In this document: piece by piece, positions 12,501-26,835 of the stretch
How the letters are laid out: every line of letters begins with the position of its first letter
Numbering within the stretch: the stretch's first letter is position 1
Assembly: GCF_040436345.1 (NCBI RefSeq)
Contig: NC_133237.1
Span: forward strand, 19,597,749 to 19,661,748
DNA from: Pagrus major
Taxonomy: Eukaryota > Chordata > Actinopteri > Spariformes > Sparidae
Direction: 5' to 3'
Length of the DNA: 64,000 bases
The notes under the pieces: generated by a model
Told to the model about the DNA's origin: nothing
The model's database searches: none
The model's input: only the letters and a program-made list of their open reading frames with translations
Program-made: the position numbers and the translations under genes

Positions 12501-12995
12501 TTAAAACAAAGGCGTGGTTTTCCTGAGGACCCAATGAGCAGACAGCATAAAAAACAAGCGTTACATCATATCCTTGCATATGGTTACACATGGGAGACTT
12601 AATAAAACACAATCACTGGGGGAGACGCAGGCAGAATGACACACATATGAATCAAAATCTCACGAGCATCAAACCATCATTTTCTTTTTCCTTATTTTAA
12701 AAGCAGAAATTAAACTGAAGGTGAGCTTGAATCTGTGCAGCAGCGTTTCAGACTCCCGGAGGCAAATTAGGCGACTTAATTGCGGAACAACCTGTTAATC
12801 TTCCCGAGTGAAACAGCTCAGAAAACAAAGCCTCTGTTGTGCGGATCCACGCCAGTTTTCTCAGGCTTTCCACATGTCTGTCACCACATTTCCGCTTCTC
12901 CTTACCTGTGTGTGTGGATGATGGTCGAACATGTCCATTTGGATCTCCTGGGTTGAGGTCGAAGGCGTCCTGGACATACTACTTTTCTGTACCAT
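6547..12995 (-). CDS. cacnb1: cacnb1, voltage-gated calcium channel beta-1 subunit, 5' coding exons 1 and 2 (partial gene)
   Basis: Two coding exons are visible on the minus strand. Exon 1 is 12995-12906 (30 codons), starts MVQKSSMSR and contains QEIQMDMFD; its donor reads CAG|GTAAG. Exon 2 is 6633-6547 (29 codons), follows a pyrimidine-rich tract ending CTCTCAG, and encodes [16 protein letters not shown] followed by [13 protein letters not shown]; its donor reads CAG|GTAACG. Both exons are phase 0 and splice in frame. As I recall, mammalian CACNB1 begins MVQKTSMSRG with QEIPMEVFD and continues GKYSKRKGRFKRSDG, so the match is close. The protein is the cytosolic auxiliary beta subunit that brings Cav1/Cav2 pore subunits to the plasma membrane; beta-1 also serves skeletal-muscle excitation-contraction coupling. 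Only the variable N-terminus lies here. The SH3 and guanylate-kinase-like domains must be encoded left of position 1. The first ATG has T at -3, so initiation at Met7 is possible. It is divergent from rpl19. Confidence 0.93.
7032..7045. promoter_or_regulatory. X-box-like site around CCATGG
   Basis: The sequence ATCGCCATGGTTAC resembles an RFX X-box, with one mismatch in the right half-site. It lies about 150 bases upstream of the tRNA-Cys gene. Weak evidence for function. Confidence 0.3.
7192..7263 (+). tRNA. tRNA-Cys (GCA), intact, inside cacnb1 intron 1
   Basis: This 72-nt gene folds as a complete tRNA. The acceptor stem is GGGGGTA with TGCCCCC plus discriminator T. The D arm is GCTC/GAGC. 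The anticodon arm is TTTGA-CTGCAGA-TCAAG with anticodon GCA. The T arm is TCCGG-TTCAAAT-CCGGA with five pairs. The internal A box and B box (GGTTCAAATCC) are intact. A 16-base T run at 7267-7282 starts four bases after the gene and is a strong RNA polymerase III stop. It lies antisense to cacnb1 and is the best-preserved of the window's tRNA-Cys genes. It reads cysteine codons UGC/UGU in cytosolic translation. Confidence 0.97.
7267..7282 (+). terminator. RNA polymerase III terminator (T16) of the tRNA-Cys gene
   Basis: Sixteen consecutive T residues follow the tRNA 3' end by four bases. Four or more T on the non-template strand normally suffice for Pol III. Confidence 0.93.
10595..10770 (-). 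mobile_element. tRNA-derived SINE
   Basis: Read on the minus strand, the element begins near 10770 with GGGCCGCCTCGGTAGCTCAG, an A-box-like tRNA head. It continues to a B-box-like GCGTTCAATTCTGACCTGTG and then an unrelated body with GCAGCAGCCC and a tail rich in A near 10595-10610. This head-plus-body layout is that of fish tRNA-derived SINEs. The exact 3' end and the target-site duplication are not clear. No anticodon arm of a functional tRNA can be drawn. Confidence 0.7.
10944..11135 (+). mobile_element. MITE remnant, left end only
   Basis: It opens with TTTAAAGGTGCACTACGTAG, which matches the terminal repeats of the complete element at 30654-31082. No matching inverted end was found downstream, so the copy looks truncated and its right border is a guess. 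Confidence 0.5.
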
Positions 12996-13470
12996 TGATT
13001 TAACTTTTTTCCCCCCGATCTATTTTCTAGTTTCGTGTGTTTTAAGCAGCTGTCGACGGACTCATCTTCTTCTCGTTTTTCTTCCAGAGAGGGTGAAGCC
13101 GCTGATGTATCAGAGCTGGCTGCTATTATAATGGCAACAGCTGCCTCCCTCCTCCAAGCCTACAGCGCTACAAACTGGCGCACCAGGCTTTTACACCACA
13201 GTCAAGACGACGGGATGACGCCACAGCACATCCGGTCACTGCTTTCAAAATAAAATGCTTTGAAAAGGGACACTGACAACTGGAACTGGAATTGTTCTTA
13301 TAGGCTACATCTGTTTATTCGTGTATCAACAAAAGGAGAAGTTCACCCAAAAAAGTGGCCAAGATGATCAAATACAAAATCATTTATTACCTCTATCGGG
13401 CTACTGATAAGGATTATAGCAATATGAATGGCAGGATTAGTCGTCACAGTTATAATTTCAAAAGTAAAAG

Positions 13471-13890
13471 CAGTGATTGGATGTAACTAAGTAGCATCTG
13501 CTCAAGTACTGTTGCAACTTCGAGGGACTTTACTCGTGTATTTCCATTTTCTGCAGTTTCATATTTTCACTCCACTACATGTATTTGATTTATTGAACTT
13601 TAGGTACTGGTTATTTTGCAGATTGCCTGCTGCATCAAAACCAAAGTAATGTATTTTGATCAGCAATCAGATTAAAAAAAAAACACTGATTTCAATCATC
13701 AGAAAAATGGTGAACGTTGAATCTGATAACCGAACAGACCGATTATTGGTTATACAGTATATACACATACATGTAAACATGTGCATAATTTACATTTACT
13801 TGTGCTTTTTTATTCTTAAGTACATCTATTGACAGAAAAAAACCTTCTGATATTTAAGGACATTTAGATATTAGATACTTTAAAACTTTT
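13471..13890 (+). mobile_element. hAT-like non-autonomous repeat of the 'GTAACTAAGTA' family
   Basis: It starts CAGTGATTGGATGTAACTAA and continues with CACTCCACTACATGTATTTG, a pattern shared with the copies at 22890-23930. The CAGTG-type terminus suggests a hAT element. It is diverged and has no coding capacity. Confidence 0.6.
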
Positions 13891-14889
13891 ACTCAACTAA
13901 TATTTGTATGGGATATCATCCTGACATGAAACTGAATGAAAAGTATAATCATCACTCAGACATCATAAGTATAGTTGAGCACATAGCTGCCACGCATATA
14001 TCCAATAATAATGACGTACACGGAAAGCAAACACTGTTACATGTACACTATAACGAGCTTTTATTTTGAAGTCGGATTCCTCTGACTTCCGGTGTGTTCG
14101 TGTGTTCCTCTGTGCGTCTTGACGTCGTGTGTCTCCTGGGTGCGCTCCACACACTCCAGCTGGGAGCCGAGGTCCACGCCCCGCTGAACAGACCCCACCT
14201 TCACTTATCGATTGATGGGAGAACAACAGAGGCTGGCCGCGGTGATGGAGGCTGAGTGCGGACAGGCTGTCGGGCCTGGTCCCCTCTAAGGGATCCAGTG
14301 GACCAGTGGTCCTGGAGGTGAAGAGTTCAGTTTCACAGCAGCAGCAGCAGCAGGAGGTTCAGTATCTGAAGTCTTGAGGAGAAACACTGAAACCGCCTCC
14401 AGCACCAGGGACCCTGTGCTACTGTTGACCCAGGGGTGGAGGGAGGGATTAGGTGGATGCTTTCAGGGGGCAGAGCTTCACTGGAGCCCCAAAACACGCC
14501 AGGAATTGTAGATATTTATGGTTTGATGACTTGTTGTCAGGGGCCCCATGTTTTCTAGCTCTGGCGGATCAAGACAGGGAAAAAGCACAGATGTCTCCTG
14601 GGTTTATATTAAAAATAGAACAGCATTTATACATTAAAAGTAGAGGCAGGCCGATACTGATATAGCAGCTGACAACACACATTTTTATAAACGATCCATC
14701 AAATGTGAAAATACAGGCTAACACTTGCAACAGGAGACCAATTACATCCGATTAAAAAAATCTCATAGGCTTCTTGTCGAGGGAACCAGGGCGACTCTGG
14801 GTTTGCCTACAAAAATACGTCATCACTACACTGCTCCACACTTGGTTGACCGATATATCAGTCAGGCTCTAGACGTATTCACAATACAT

Positions 14890-15305
14890 TAGTTAGTTAG
14901 TTAGTAAATATACTCCATTACAAGTATTTTTCAAGTCCGGCATTTAAAATCCTTGAGCAGAAGCACATAGGCCTAAGTAGCCTATCATCAGTGAAATGTA
15001 GTAAAAGTATCAAAGTAAAAGTACTTGTTATGTAGTGAAATGTACCCTCTGACAGACTGTCCAGTACATTGCATATTATTGCCACAAGCCAAATAGGCTG
15101 TGAACCACTACCTTCATCTTGAACATGTATTTTATAAGCTTTTCATTGTTTTGTTTGTTTTTTTAAAGTAAAAATCTTCATTTGAAAGTAACCATCGAAC
15201 ATACAGTGTTTGCCTTTGAATTATAGTGTAGAAGAAGTATAAAGACACATAACGACATATAAAAGTACCTCAAAATTGTATTTATGCAGTACTTGAGTAC
15301 TTAGT
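14890..15305. mobile_element. Interspersed repeat rich in AAGTA/TACTT motifs
   Basis: It includes AAAGTATCAAAGTAAAAGTA and ends near a TACTTGAGTACTTAG motif. It is a related or second fish repeat with the same motif style. Borders are approximate. Confidence 0.45.
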
Positions 15306-16941
15306 TTTCACTTCTGGAAGCTAGGAAGCTTTGTAAGATGTCTGTCAAAAGGATAAATCCTGAGTTCACACGTCAGAGATGATATCATATTGACTGATGA
15401 GGCTGAATAAACAAGTGTAAGACTCATCACTCTGAGAGGAAAGTGATCTCCATGACTGTCACCGTCTGCTGTCAACTTCCTCTGAACACCCACCAAGTTC
15501 AGCCTCTGTGGTCACAGCTCATACAGCCGGTGAGATGGTTACCTCAGTAGGAGGGAGCTGTGATGGTTCTCCTCCTGAAGCACGGTACACTTTAAAAACT
15601 GATGATGTCTGTGGAGAGTCCCTGTGAGCGTCCTGTAGCAGCTGCTCAACATCTTCCTCCAAGAATAACATAATGTGAGATTCAGGTTGTCCTCAGCAGG
15701 ATCACTCGCTTCCTGTGCTGTTGTCCAACCTCACCGAGGAGACGGGCAGTGATTCAACTGTGGCTGTCTTCATATCTGTGGCATCCAGCTGGTGCTCTTC
15801 TTTGCAGCTTAGCGCAGTAACGGCAACAGGAGAATTCACTTTTTCGGAAAATAAAGAGTAAAGAATTAGATACATAACATTTATTATATATTATATTCAT
15901 TCGCTTGTTTTTGCTCTTTTTTCATTGTTCTTTGAACGTAATTCATTTTTAATCTGAAACTATTTGTTTGCCCCCCCTTTTTTAAATTGTCATTTAAATA
16001 CCTTTTTAATGTCTTTTTAATGTGTTTCTTTGAAGCACTTTGTGTTTGTGTCTGAATGCTGCTTTATAAATAAACTTGCCTTACCAAGAAATACAATCAT
16101 CAACCCTGTGCAGTCAAGCAACAGTAATGATATCACAAGGAAGGAATGCATTATGAGTAAAAGTACTGTATTTAGAATTAAGATTTTAATGTGTTAGTTT
16201 TGTTTGTTAATTTAAAGCAGAATTGCAAAAGTATAAACATTAAAATATACTCAAAGACCTCAGGCCTGGTGCTGCTTTCAAGGACTTTGATACAATTTAC
16301 TGTGCCAGCAGAGTAAACGTGTTCAAGGAAATACATTTTGACGTACAAAAATACACTTTATTGAAATATACTTAATCAATACACTTAGTTTAAACAGTTT
16401 TTATTCATTGTAAATAAATACGCCAAATAAATCTGTGTATGACATGAATGATCAATTGCAATAGTAAATTTAAACGAGTAATTATGTGAAATAGTTTATA
16501 TGAAAGTCTTGTTAGATGGACGTTAGCACATTTCATGTATTAAAGGGTAACTCCCCCAATTTTACACATTTCATTACATTTAAACTGAATGCGCTTTACA
16601 GAAAACACAAAACACAGAGCATACTTAAGAAGTAAAATGAGAAAACTGAGTCAATAAAGCACACACTCAACATTCAATAAGGCACACAGCAATAAAAAAC
16701 CCAATATATATATATACTCATTGTTATATACCAACTTCCTTCAGGGTTAACTGGTTTGGTTCCTCTCCGGAGCAGAGAGGAGAGCTGTAGGCTCTCTGTC
16801 GAAGCTGTGGGAGGTGGTGATCCGGTACTTTGGGTTACACTTCATCCGGAGATGATAGTGTTCTCGGTTGGTATTCTGGGTTACCTGAGGTGAGGAAGTC
16901 ACACAAGTGCCCCTCGTGCACCCACACTTTGAGCTTGCAGC

Positions 16942-16955
16942 GTTGCCATGGTGAC
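16942..16955. promoter_or_regulatory. X-box-like site (RFX type)
   Basis: GTTGCCATGGTGAC fits the X-box pattern closely. It lies 1.3 kb upstream of the rpl19 start and 3.9 kb upstream of the cacnb1 start. Function is inferred only. Confidence 0.35.
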
Positions 16956-18244
16956 GGGCTGCTGCTGGAGAGCCAAGGATGCAACAGTGGAAAACCTCAG
17001 CGAGTAGCCAGTCAGATGGTTAGCTATTTTTACAAGTAGCCACTCACTAAAGCACTTAGTCACTTTATGTTTTTTAATAGAAGACACTCGGACGTCTAAA
17101 ATTACATTTTCCTAATCTCTTTATATGTATGTATGAGTCAAAAAGGCTTTTAAAAACTGTTCTTGAAGCTGCATATTTTAGACATGAACTTTTTGGACTG
17201 GATACTGTTCATTTTACACTGTTAATTATTTTATAATGGGTGTCTTTCACACCTTCAGTAGGCTGAATTTCACAGTGCATAACTTACAGTTTAGACTGTA
17301 TGAAGATACTTTAGTTTTGTACAGTATTTCGCTGACTTTTCTTCTGTCTTGCCTCTTCTTACTTGATAGATAAGTCTCATGATTATAAATTGAATGACAT
17401 ACAGTCATATGACAGAACCAAAAACAGACTCAGCATTACAGGAGATACAGTGGAAACATTTTCTGTCAGGCTCTGAGGCATTAAGACTCAGATTACAGTT
17501 CACACAAACAAATATTTTCATGAATAATAAGAAAATGGTGGCGAAATTTAATATGGACACTGATTTGGAAAAGCAAATTCACGGAAATGACAAAAAATAA
17601 TCCTTAACTGCTGTCATTAATTGAGTTTTGTGAGTTTTTGTAAGTCCTGCTTGCACCATGGTATTTTAATTTCCCTAGAAATCTTAATCATTGTATACGA
17701 ATAGTGTGAACTTCTGTGGGGAGTTGTCTGAGGGAGGCTGAATTGGTGGTTTTGAAGGTTTCATGTCAAGAATTGCACCACAAAATGATAAAAATTTAAC
17801 GTTTAAACATTTAATATTATATTTTTTTAGTTGTGAAAATCGGTGTTCAAATGCAAGGTATCAAAATAATACCAATAATCTTAAAAACGTAACATATAAG
17901 TGCTTTTTGTGAGGCAATAGTCTGATGTCAACACCGCCATCATGTGTTATAACAGCAGAATGCGTCAAACCGTGACTTTACCCATAATGCAGTGCAAAAC
18001 ACTGGTCGGTACCATTATGTTTTCACGAGGGGGTTGAACGATTCAAACGTTTGAAGAAAACTCACATTTTCGTTTGTTTGTATACATTTACATCAGCTTG
18101 TTTTTTTGAATTAGAATATTGTTCAGCAATGCGGCAGTTTTAAGGTGTAAATAATTTTCGTTGAGATCTGGGCTAACACCGAGCAGTTTCGCCTTCAGAG
18201 ATGGATTCTCCTCTATAATGGTAGCTTCCAGTCCGTCTCTCAAG

Positions 18245-18257
18245 CCTTCCTTTTCCT
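18245..18257 (+). promoter_or_regulatory. rpl19 transcription start, 5' TOP tract
   Basis: The pyrimidine run CCTTCCTTTTCCT lies 16 bases upstream of the rpl19 ATG. Vertebrate ribosomal-protein mRNAs start with a C followed by such a terminal oligopyrimidine (TOP) tract, which places their translation under mTOR/LARP1 control. The exact start base cannot be fixed from sequence. Confidence 0.8.
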
Positions 18258-18272
18258 ATTGAAGTAGCAGCC

Positions 18273-21142
<2,870 letters not shown>

Positions 21143-21190
21143 TCTGGCTCCGTCAATCCTGCCCGACTCTGCCAGCTGTCGAGTGTTGAC

Positions 21191-21196
21191 AATAAA
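21191..21196 (+). terminator. rpl19 polyadenylation signal AATAAA
   Basis: A canonical AATAAA hexamer begins 49 bases after the stop codon, giving the very short 3' UTR expected of a ribosomal-protein mRNA. Confidence 0.9.
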
Positions 21197-22045
21197 AGTG
21201 TACATAAAAGACACTGAAGGTCTCCTGTACTTTCTTTACTCAAAGCAAATGCCCTACTGGGAAGTAATGATTAAAATCTGGAGGGCAAATTTCTCGAGTT
21301 ACCACAAGATGACTAATGGCCTAATAATGCATTTAAGACACATAGTTCTCCTTCTTAACCTCATGAATATTTAAATCCCATAACCTTCTCTGTTATTTAA
21401 GAATACATAATTTACAGCTAATGGAATCTAATTAAGGGCACTGACAGTGCTGGTGTATTTTAAATGAGATTTGTAAGTATGTATTGTTAAATGATAAAAA
21501 GTTGATGAAAAACAAGTGTTGGCATCATCTGGAATCACATCTTGACCACCATGCAAACTTAAGATTTTTGCTCCTTTTATTGGTCTCTACCACATTCTGA
21601 GTATAATATCTGTCCCTTAAGCTGCTAAATGCTTCACTTTGTTCACTGGCCACTTACCAACTTTCTGTCTGCTGTTTGCTGCTGATCCGGTGGGATTTTA
21701 GAGCCTTTTCACAGAAAATAACTGGCCGTGAAGCTGAAATGACACCACATGTGTGAGCGATACAAATGAGCTGAAACAAAAAGATGCATGTACGCTTGTG
21801 ATGGAAAGAACACGTATATCATGACGGTCTCTAATTCCAGTGACTTCAACTCATTTTTCTGTGATGGCACAAAGCATTCATGAAGTTTGGTTCAATCGAT
21901 TTTTTATGTCTTAATTTCAGCAACTTAAACGATCAATTTGAGTGATTATAGAAAGTAGTGTGAACCAAATTTGCCTGCAGCAAAACTTCTGAGGGATTCT
22001 GATAACAGCTGGTGACTTTTCTGGGCCCATTGTAATAGGGCTTGT

Positions 22046-22440
22046 TTGATACACCCCCTGGACTTGGCCACAAACACTACAATGGGAAAGTCTGAAGAGC
22101 TCAGCTTTGATCTGAAAGAGCACATTATTGACTCAAACAAGTCAGGAAAGTCACTTGGAGCTATTTCAAAGCAGTTACAGGTCCCGAGATCAACTGCCAA
22201 CAATTTTAAGTTTAAGTGCTTGGCACAGTTTGTGTCACTGCCACGATCAGGAAGAAGACGCACATATCACCTGCTGCTGAGAGAAAAGTGGTCAGGATAT
22301 CGCAGCAGATTTGGTCACACTATCAGAAGAATGAATTCATTATTGAACCAAACTTAATTTTAATTTTTTTTAAATTGAATTCAGGACATATTTTCTTTCC
22401 CCACAATCCAATTAAAGGTTTCCTCAAATTGCTCTGACCT
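22046..22440 (+). pseudogene. Tc1/mariner transposase remnant (N-terminal part, frameshifted)
   Basis: From ATG at 22082 the reading frame gives MGKSEELSFDLKEHIIDSNK, then a helix-turn-helix segment (AISKQLQVPRSTANN) and LPRSGRR. This is the start of a Tc1-type transposase with its paired-like DNA-binding domain. At about 22255-22262 the reading shifts by one frame: the homologous continuation THISPAAERKVVRISQQ is found in the frame that opens at 22216. The catalytic DDE domain is absent, so the copy is dead. Upstream sequence to about 21840 may be the element's own leader. Inverted termini were not identified. Confidence 0.85.
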
Positions 22441-22889
22441 TTCTTGACTCATAAAGCACAAACATTTGATGAAAAGGGTAAAGACGCCTGTCAGCTGTGA
22501 TTTACTGATGAAATATTCCTTGCCTGCTTAGCTTGTAAATTAGGTTTGAATGCTGTCTTTGTATCACGACCCTCTCGGGGTCACATGTTTAGTCTTGTTT
22601 GTCAGTGACAACATGGGAGTTTTCCATCAGGACGTACAAAATGATCTGCAGACATGATTTCAAGCCACTTAGAATTAATTTTATTTCCTGCTCTCTGAGG
22701 AAAGAAAGTCCCTCTGCTGACTGTGGTGACATCCAGTGACTCAAAGCTCAGTTAAACAGGTAAATCCCCTGATTATTTTCTTAATTAGAATGTTAGATCT
22801 ATAAATTATGGAGACATAGTGTGTTAATACAGTTTGTAATTTTAAAGGTTTGTCGCCCTCAAGTGGTTGTAGCTGGTATTATAAATCAA

Positions 22890-23930
22890 AATTCAAAAAG
22901 TCAAATATCTCAGTGATAATCCCAGATTTTACTGTCATTATGCACAATGCATTTTTAGGCAAATATTGTACTTATTAATCCACTACTTTTTTGTGATAAC
23001 TTTAGTTACTAGTTACTTTGCAGATTACATGCTGCATCAGAGCCAAAGTAGAAGATTTTTAAATTAATCTATTTCATCATCAATTGGATACAAAAAAAAC
23101 ACCAATAATTTCCAATCATCAGACAATATTGAATATCGGTCAGCCCTTGTATACAGTCAGTGATGGAATGTAACTAAGTACATTTACTCAACGTAAACAT
23201 AAAGTACTAGTATTTTAAGATACTTTAAGTATTTCTAATTTCTGCTATTTATACTACAATTCTACTACATTTATTAGTGGAAAAATACTGTACTTTTTAC
23301 TCCACTCCTTTTTTACTAGTTACTTTGCAGATTACATGCTGCATCAGAGTCAAGAAGAAGAAGCACATTTTAAAATAATTTTACTTTGTCTGAAAAATAA
23401 TTCTGATAATAATAATAAATGTTGAATATTGGATCCTAATTAGTTGACCCATAGTACACAGTCAGTGGTGGAATGTAACTTAGTATATCTACACAAGTAC
23501 TGTACTTAAGTACATATTTAAAGTACTTTACTTGAGTATTTCCATTGTCTGCTACTTTATACTTTCACTCCACTACATTTTGGAGACAAATATAGTAGGC
23601 TACTTTTTACTCCACTACTTTTTTGATAACTTTAGTTACTAGTTACTTTGCACTTTGCATTTTAAATGTAATTCATCTTATCAGCAATTGGATAAGAAAC
23701 CACAATAGTCGGAAAAATGCTGAAAATCAGATATGACAATCGGCCAGCCAGGTAATCTGTCGCCCTGATAGTATAGAATATATAGGCTACATACATGTAA
23801 ATATATGTGTGATTTACTTTTACTTTACTTTTGGAACTTAAGTACATTTAATATCAGATACTTACTACTTAAGACTATTACTTAAGTACTATTAGTACTT
23901 TTTTACAGCACTTTAAAACACACACAGTGC
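22890..23930 (+). mobile_element. Three adjacent copies of a hAT-like non-autonomous repeat
   Basis: Three similar blocks follow one another. The first is partial (about 22890-23150). The second starts at 23158 with CAGTGATGGAATGTAACTAA. The third starts at 23461 with CAGTGGTGGAATGTAACTTA. Each contains CTCCACTAC or TTTTTACTCCACT and CTAGTTACTTTGCA. The CAGTGGTGG terminus is hAT-like. Right ends with the inverse motif were not seen, so nesting or truncation is likely. Confidence 0.7.
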
Positions 23931-25119
23931 TTCCCAAACATTAAAAATGTAAACCCACAAAGCACATAAGGTAAAAACAGCACAAATAGTGTGTTATCCT
24001 CTTGTATAATACTTACAATCAACAATAATACACTTCATTCTGGCTATTAAGTCTTGATTTGTAATATGTTGGAGCGGAGGGTCTCTCGTGTCCATTACAG
24101 CCGTGGCAGGATGTGTAAATTATGCATGGACCCCTCTAAGTGACTGTATGTGTTCACGAGCTGACATCATTCGTCTGCATGTGTTTTGGTTGTGCGAGTG
24201 CTTATGAGACGCGCACGGTGGTAATAGTTCAAACAGGCAGGAGGGCACCAGGCCTCATGTTAAGCAGCAGTGGAATGCACCAAGATCAGCTGTTCCTTAA
24301 ACCACATGACCCCATTACTGCCCCCCGCAGGCCCACGTCTTCCATCACACCTCCCTGTGGGCCAGTTCGCCACTCACAGCAGCCGAGGCCAGTGAGGTGG
24401 AAGGTGATGACAATTTCAGGGCCCACAGCTGGAGAGAGCCTAAACATTATTGCATCAGGTGACTCAGAGGTCCCAGAGCTCATGATTAGATCTCCTGGAA
24501 CCAGGAGCTTTTCAGTCAAGCCTCATCAGACGGGCCACTGAGGGCGAACTGCTGTTAAAATGCATGAAAACTGTGACATATGATGTGTAAAGCTTTAAGG
24601 CTAAGCCACATGCACTGGTCATGAGTTGTAAGCAGTCATTTGGAGGTTTTTTTTAGAGAACTGAGGAGGTGAATGTAGGACTGCAACTAATAATTATTTG
24701 CATCTATTAAAACACAGACACGTGCCAATCATAATTACCTAAAGCCCAACAAGGTGACATGTTGTTTGCTTCTCTGGCCAGCAGATGTTTTACTTCCAAT
24801 CAGAAACATTTGAGAAGCTGGAACCAGAAGACTTTGGCACCTTTCATTTATCAAAATACTTCAATCACTTCAGCTCCAGGTGAATGTTTTCATGTATTAT
24901 TATTGGATTTCTGTCACCAGGTTTGACCCAGATAAGTCATAAAATTACAACCATGGTGATGATGGAGTGCCACTAATACAAAGATTTCTTTGTTTGACCG
25001 TTGTCATTTTACAGCCACAGATAGATACATGACCTCATCGTCATGCACTCTGGAAACAACTGTGTTTAAAAAATAGTACACTGCCTCTTTCTCTCACACA
25101 CTTTCAAAACAAGGGCCAA

Positions 25120-25200
25120 CCAATAACAATAACTTTATTGATATAGCACTTATTAACAAGTCACAAAGTGCTTTATGAGGACATGAAACTACATAGAAAT
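25120..25200. repeat. Short dispersed repeat with 'TTTATTGATATAGCACTT'
   Basis: The pattern of TTTATTGATATAGCACTT followed by CAAAGTGCTTTATGAG is common in fish genomes as a repeat tail. The family is not identified. Confidence 0.4.
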
Positions 25201-25256
25201 TACATATAAATTATAAACATCAATACGATTTATACAATAATAAAACACATTACACA

Positions 25257-25327
<71 letters not shown>
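25257..25327. repeat. Long (CA)n microsatellite
   Basis: About 35 CA units, nearly perfect; the longest simple repeat in the window. Confidence 0.98.
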
Positions 25328-25330
<3 letters not shown>

Positions 25331-26835
25331 TGACGTTACCATGGCCTGTTTTTGCTCGTTAACTGTCTCTAGGTAGATTACACTCCCCATCTGCCATGCT
25401 GGAGAGCACAGCCTTTAAAACACACACACAAGATGTGCCTCACCTCACCTGTATATGGCTGTAAAACCAACTCACTCTGCATCAGTCGTGGTCGCTTTGA
25501 AAAACTCTTAACTCTTTTTCAGATTTCCACCACACTGCTTTACTTTCACTGGTGTTATGTACCACTTCTGTTCACAGGGGCCACCAGAATCAAATGAAAG
25601 TTTCCTGTAGCTGCTTTAATTACAGGCCTGAAGAGGTGAAAGATAAAAAATAAATAGAAAGAAGAAAGTATTTTGGATACAGATTACTGTCATGTTGTTG
25701 ATGTCACAGGTTATCGGTTGATATGTTATCTTAAATGCCAAATGATGTGCAGCTGGCTGCGGTGTACAAACGATTTGTGAAGAGCATGTACTGTTTATTG
25801 CTTAATAGATAAAGACAAGTTCAATTCACAGCCATGTTAATATTTTACAAGTGGGTGTCATGTATTACTTCCTGATAGTGTTGCGTTCATCCTGGAAATG
25901 ACACTGTGATATATTTTGTTTGACTCTTGTTTCTGTTCTTGCGTGGTGTTACGAGGGAGGGTGGCACTTTGGAAACAGTTTGCCAAATTACAAATTCTTG
26001 ACGCTTTTGAAATTTTGGGGTAAAAAAAAATTCTGGTCTTTAAGTTAACAAAGCTGCCACCTTATGAATATGTGATTATTTTTATTTTAAGCCTCGTGTC
26101 AGCTTAAAAACATCAACACTTTCGATCCTGTTGCATCATCCACACTGGTCACTTACAGACAGTCACACTCATACTGAGAGAAGATAAGCTAACGTTTCCC
26201 CAACAATTTGGGTGCTGAGTCATATCATGGTAAAACTGAAACTAGTCCAGTTGCCTACGATACAGCACCTAGATTTACCATGACCTGGATGACTTTCATC
26301 AACATATCATGTGATGGTTAAGAAAAGATTTGTCCCACTTGATTTCCATGCCATCTGCCCTCATTATTGTTGTTTCTGGTATGTCATGCAACCTGTTATA
26401 TGGTTTCACAGCAAGGAACACAGCTAACAATGACAGGAAGTGTTGGTTCAGTTTGATCGGTTATTTGCAGTACAAACTAGTAGAAAAAACACTAGATACT
26501 GACACGAAGCCTGACAGGAAGCTCACTGTGGTTGCTGTTTAGAGCTGTAGCGAAGACAACAAGCCTGATTCACATCCTGTCTCTTGTAGATGATCAGGGG
26601 TGCAGCATTTGCTCCCACTGTCCTCCTCAGTCATTTCACGCCACCTTGTAGCGTGCTGCGTCCACTTCCTGTCTAGAGCAGCTGGAGGGCATCAGTTGGA
26701 TATCACACACAAGCACTATTTCCTCAAATCTATGTAAATATTTTACGCAGCTCATATGCAAACACACGTATTCAAAACTGTTTTACTACATCACCAACAT
26801 AGACTTTCTCTTCCAACTCTTCGTGCATGAAGAAA

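Larger units (their letters stand above)
6634..12905 (-). other. cacnb1 intron 1
   Basis: This 6.3-kb intron lies between the two recognised cacnb1 exons. It contains an intact tRNA-Cys on the opposite strand (7192-7263), an RFX-like site (7032-7045), a tRNA-derived SINE (about 10595-10770), one end of a MITE (10944 onward), a TAAT-rich stretch near 9862-9878 and a short TCTG repeat at 10441-10457. I see no other coding exon. Confidence 0.8.
12996..18244. other. Spacer between the divergent genes cacnb1 and rpl19
   Basis: This 5.2-kb spacer presumably holds the cacnb1 promoter and 5' UTR and the rpl19 promoter. It contains hAT-like repeats (13471-13890 and about 14890-15305), a comparatively GC-rich stretch around 14080-14460 and an X-box-like site at 16942-16955. 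No protein-coding exon could be supported. Confidence 0.6.

Noticed and set aside
24140-24541. 133-codon plus-strand ORF with moderate GC content
   Set aside because: No family recognised; the region could be a conserved non-coding element, but I have no comparison to show it.
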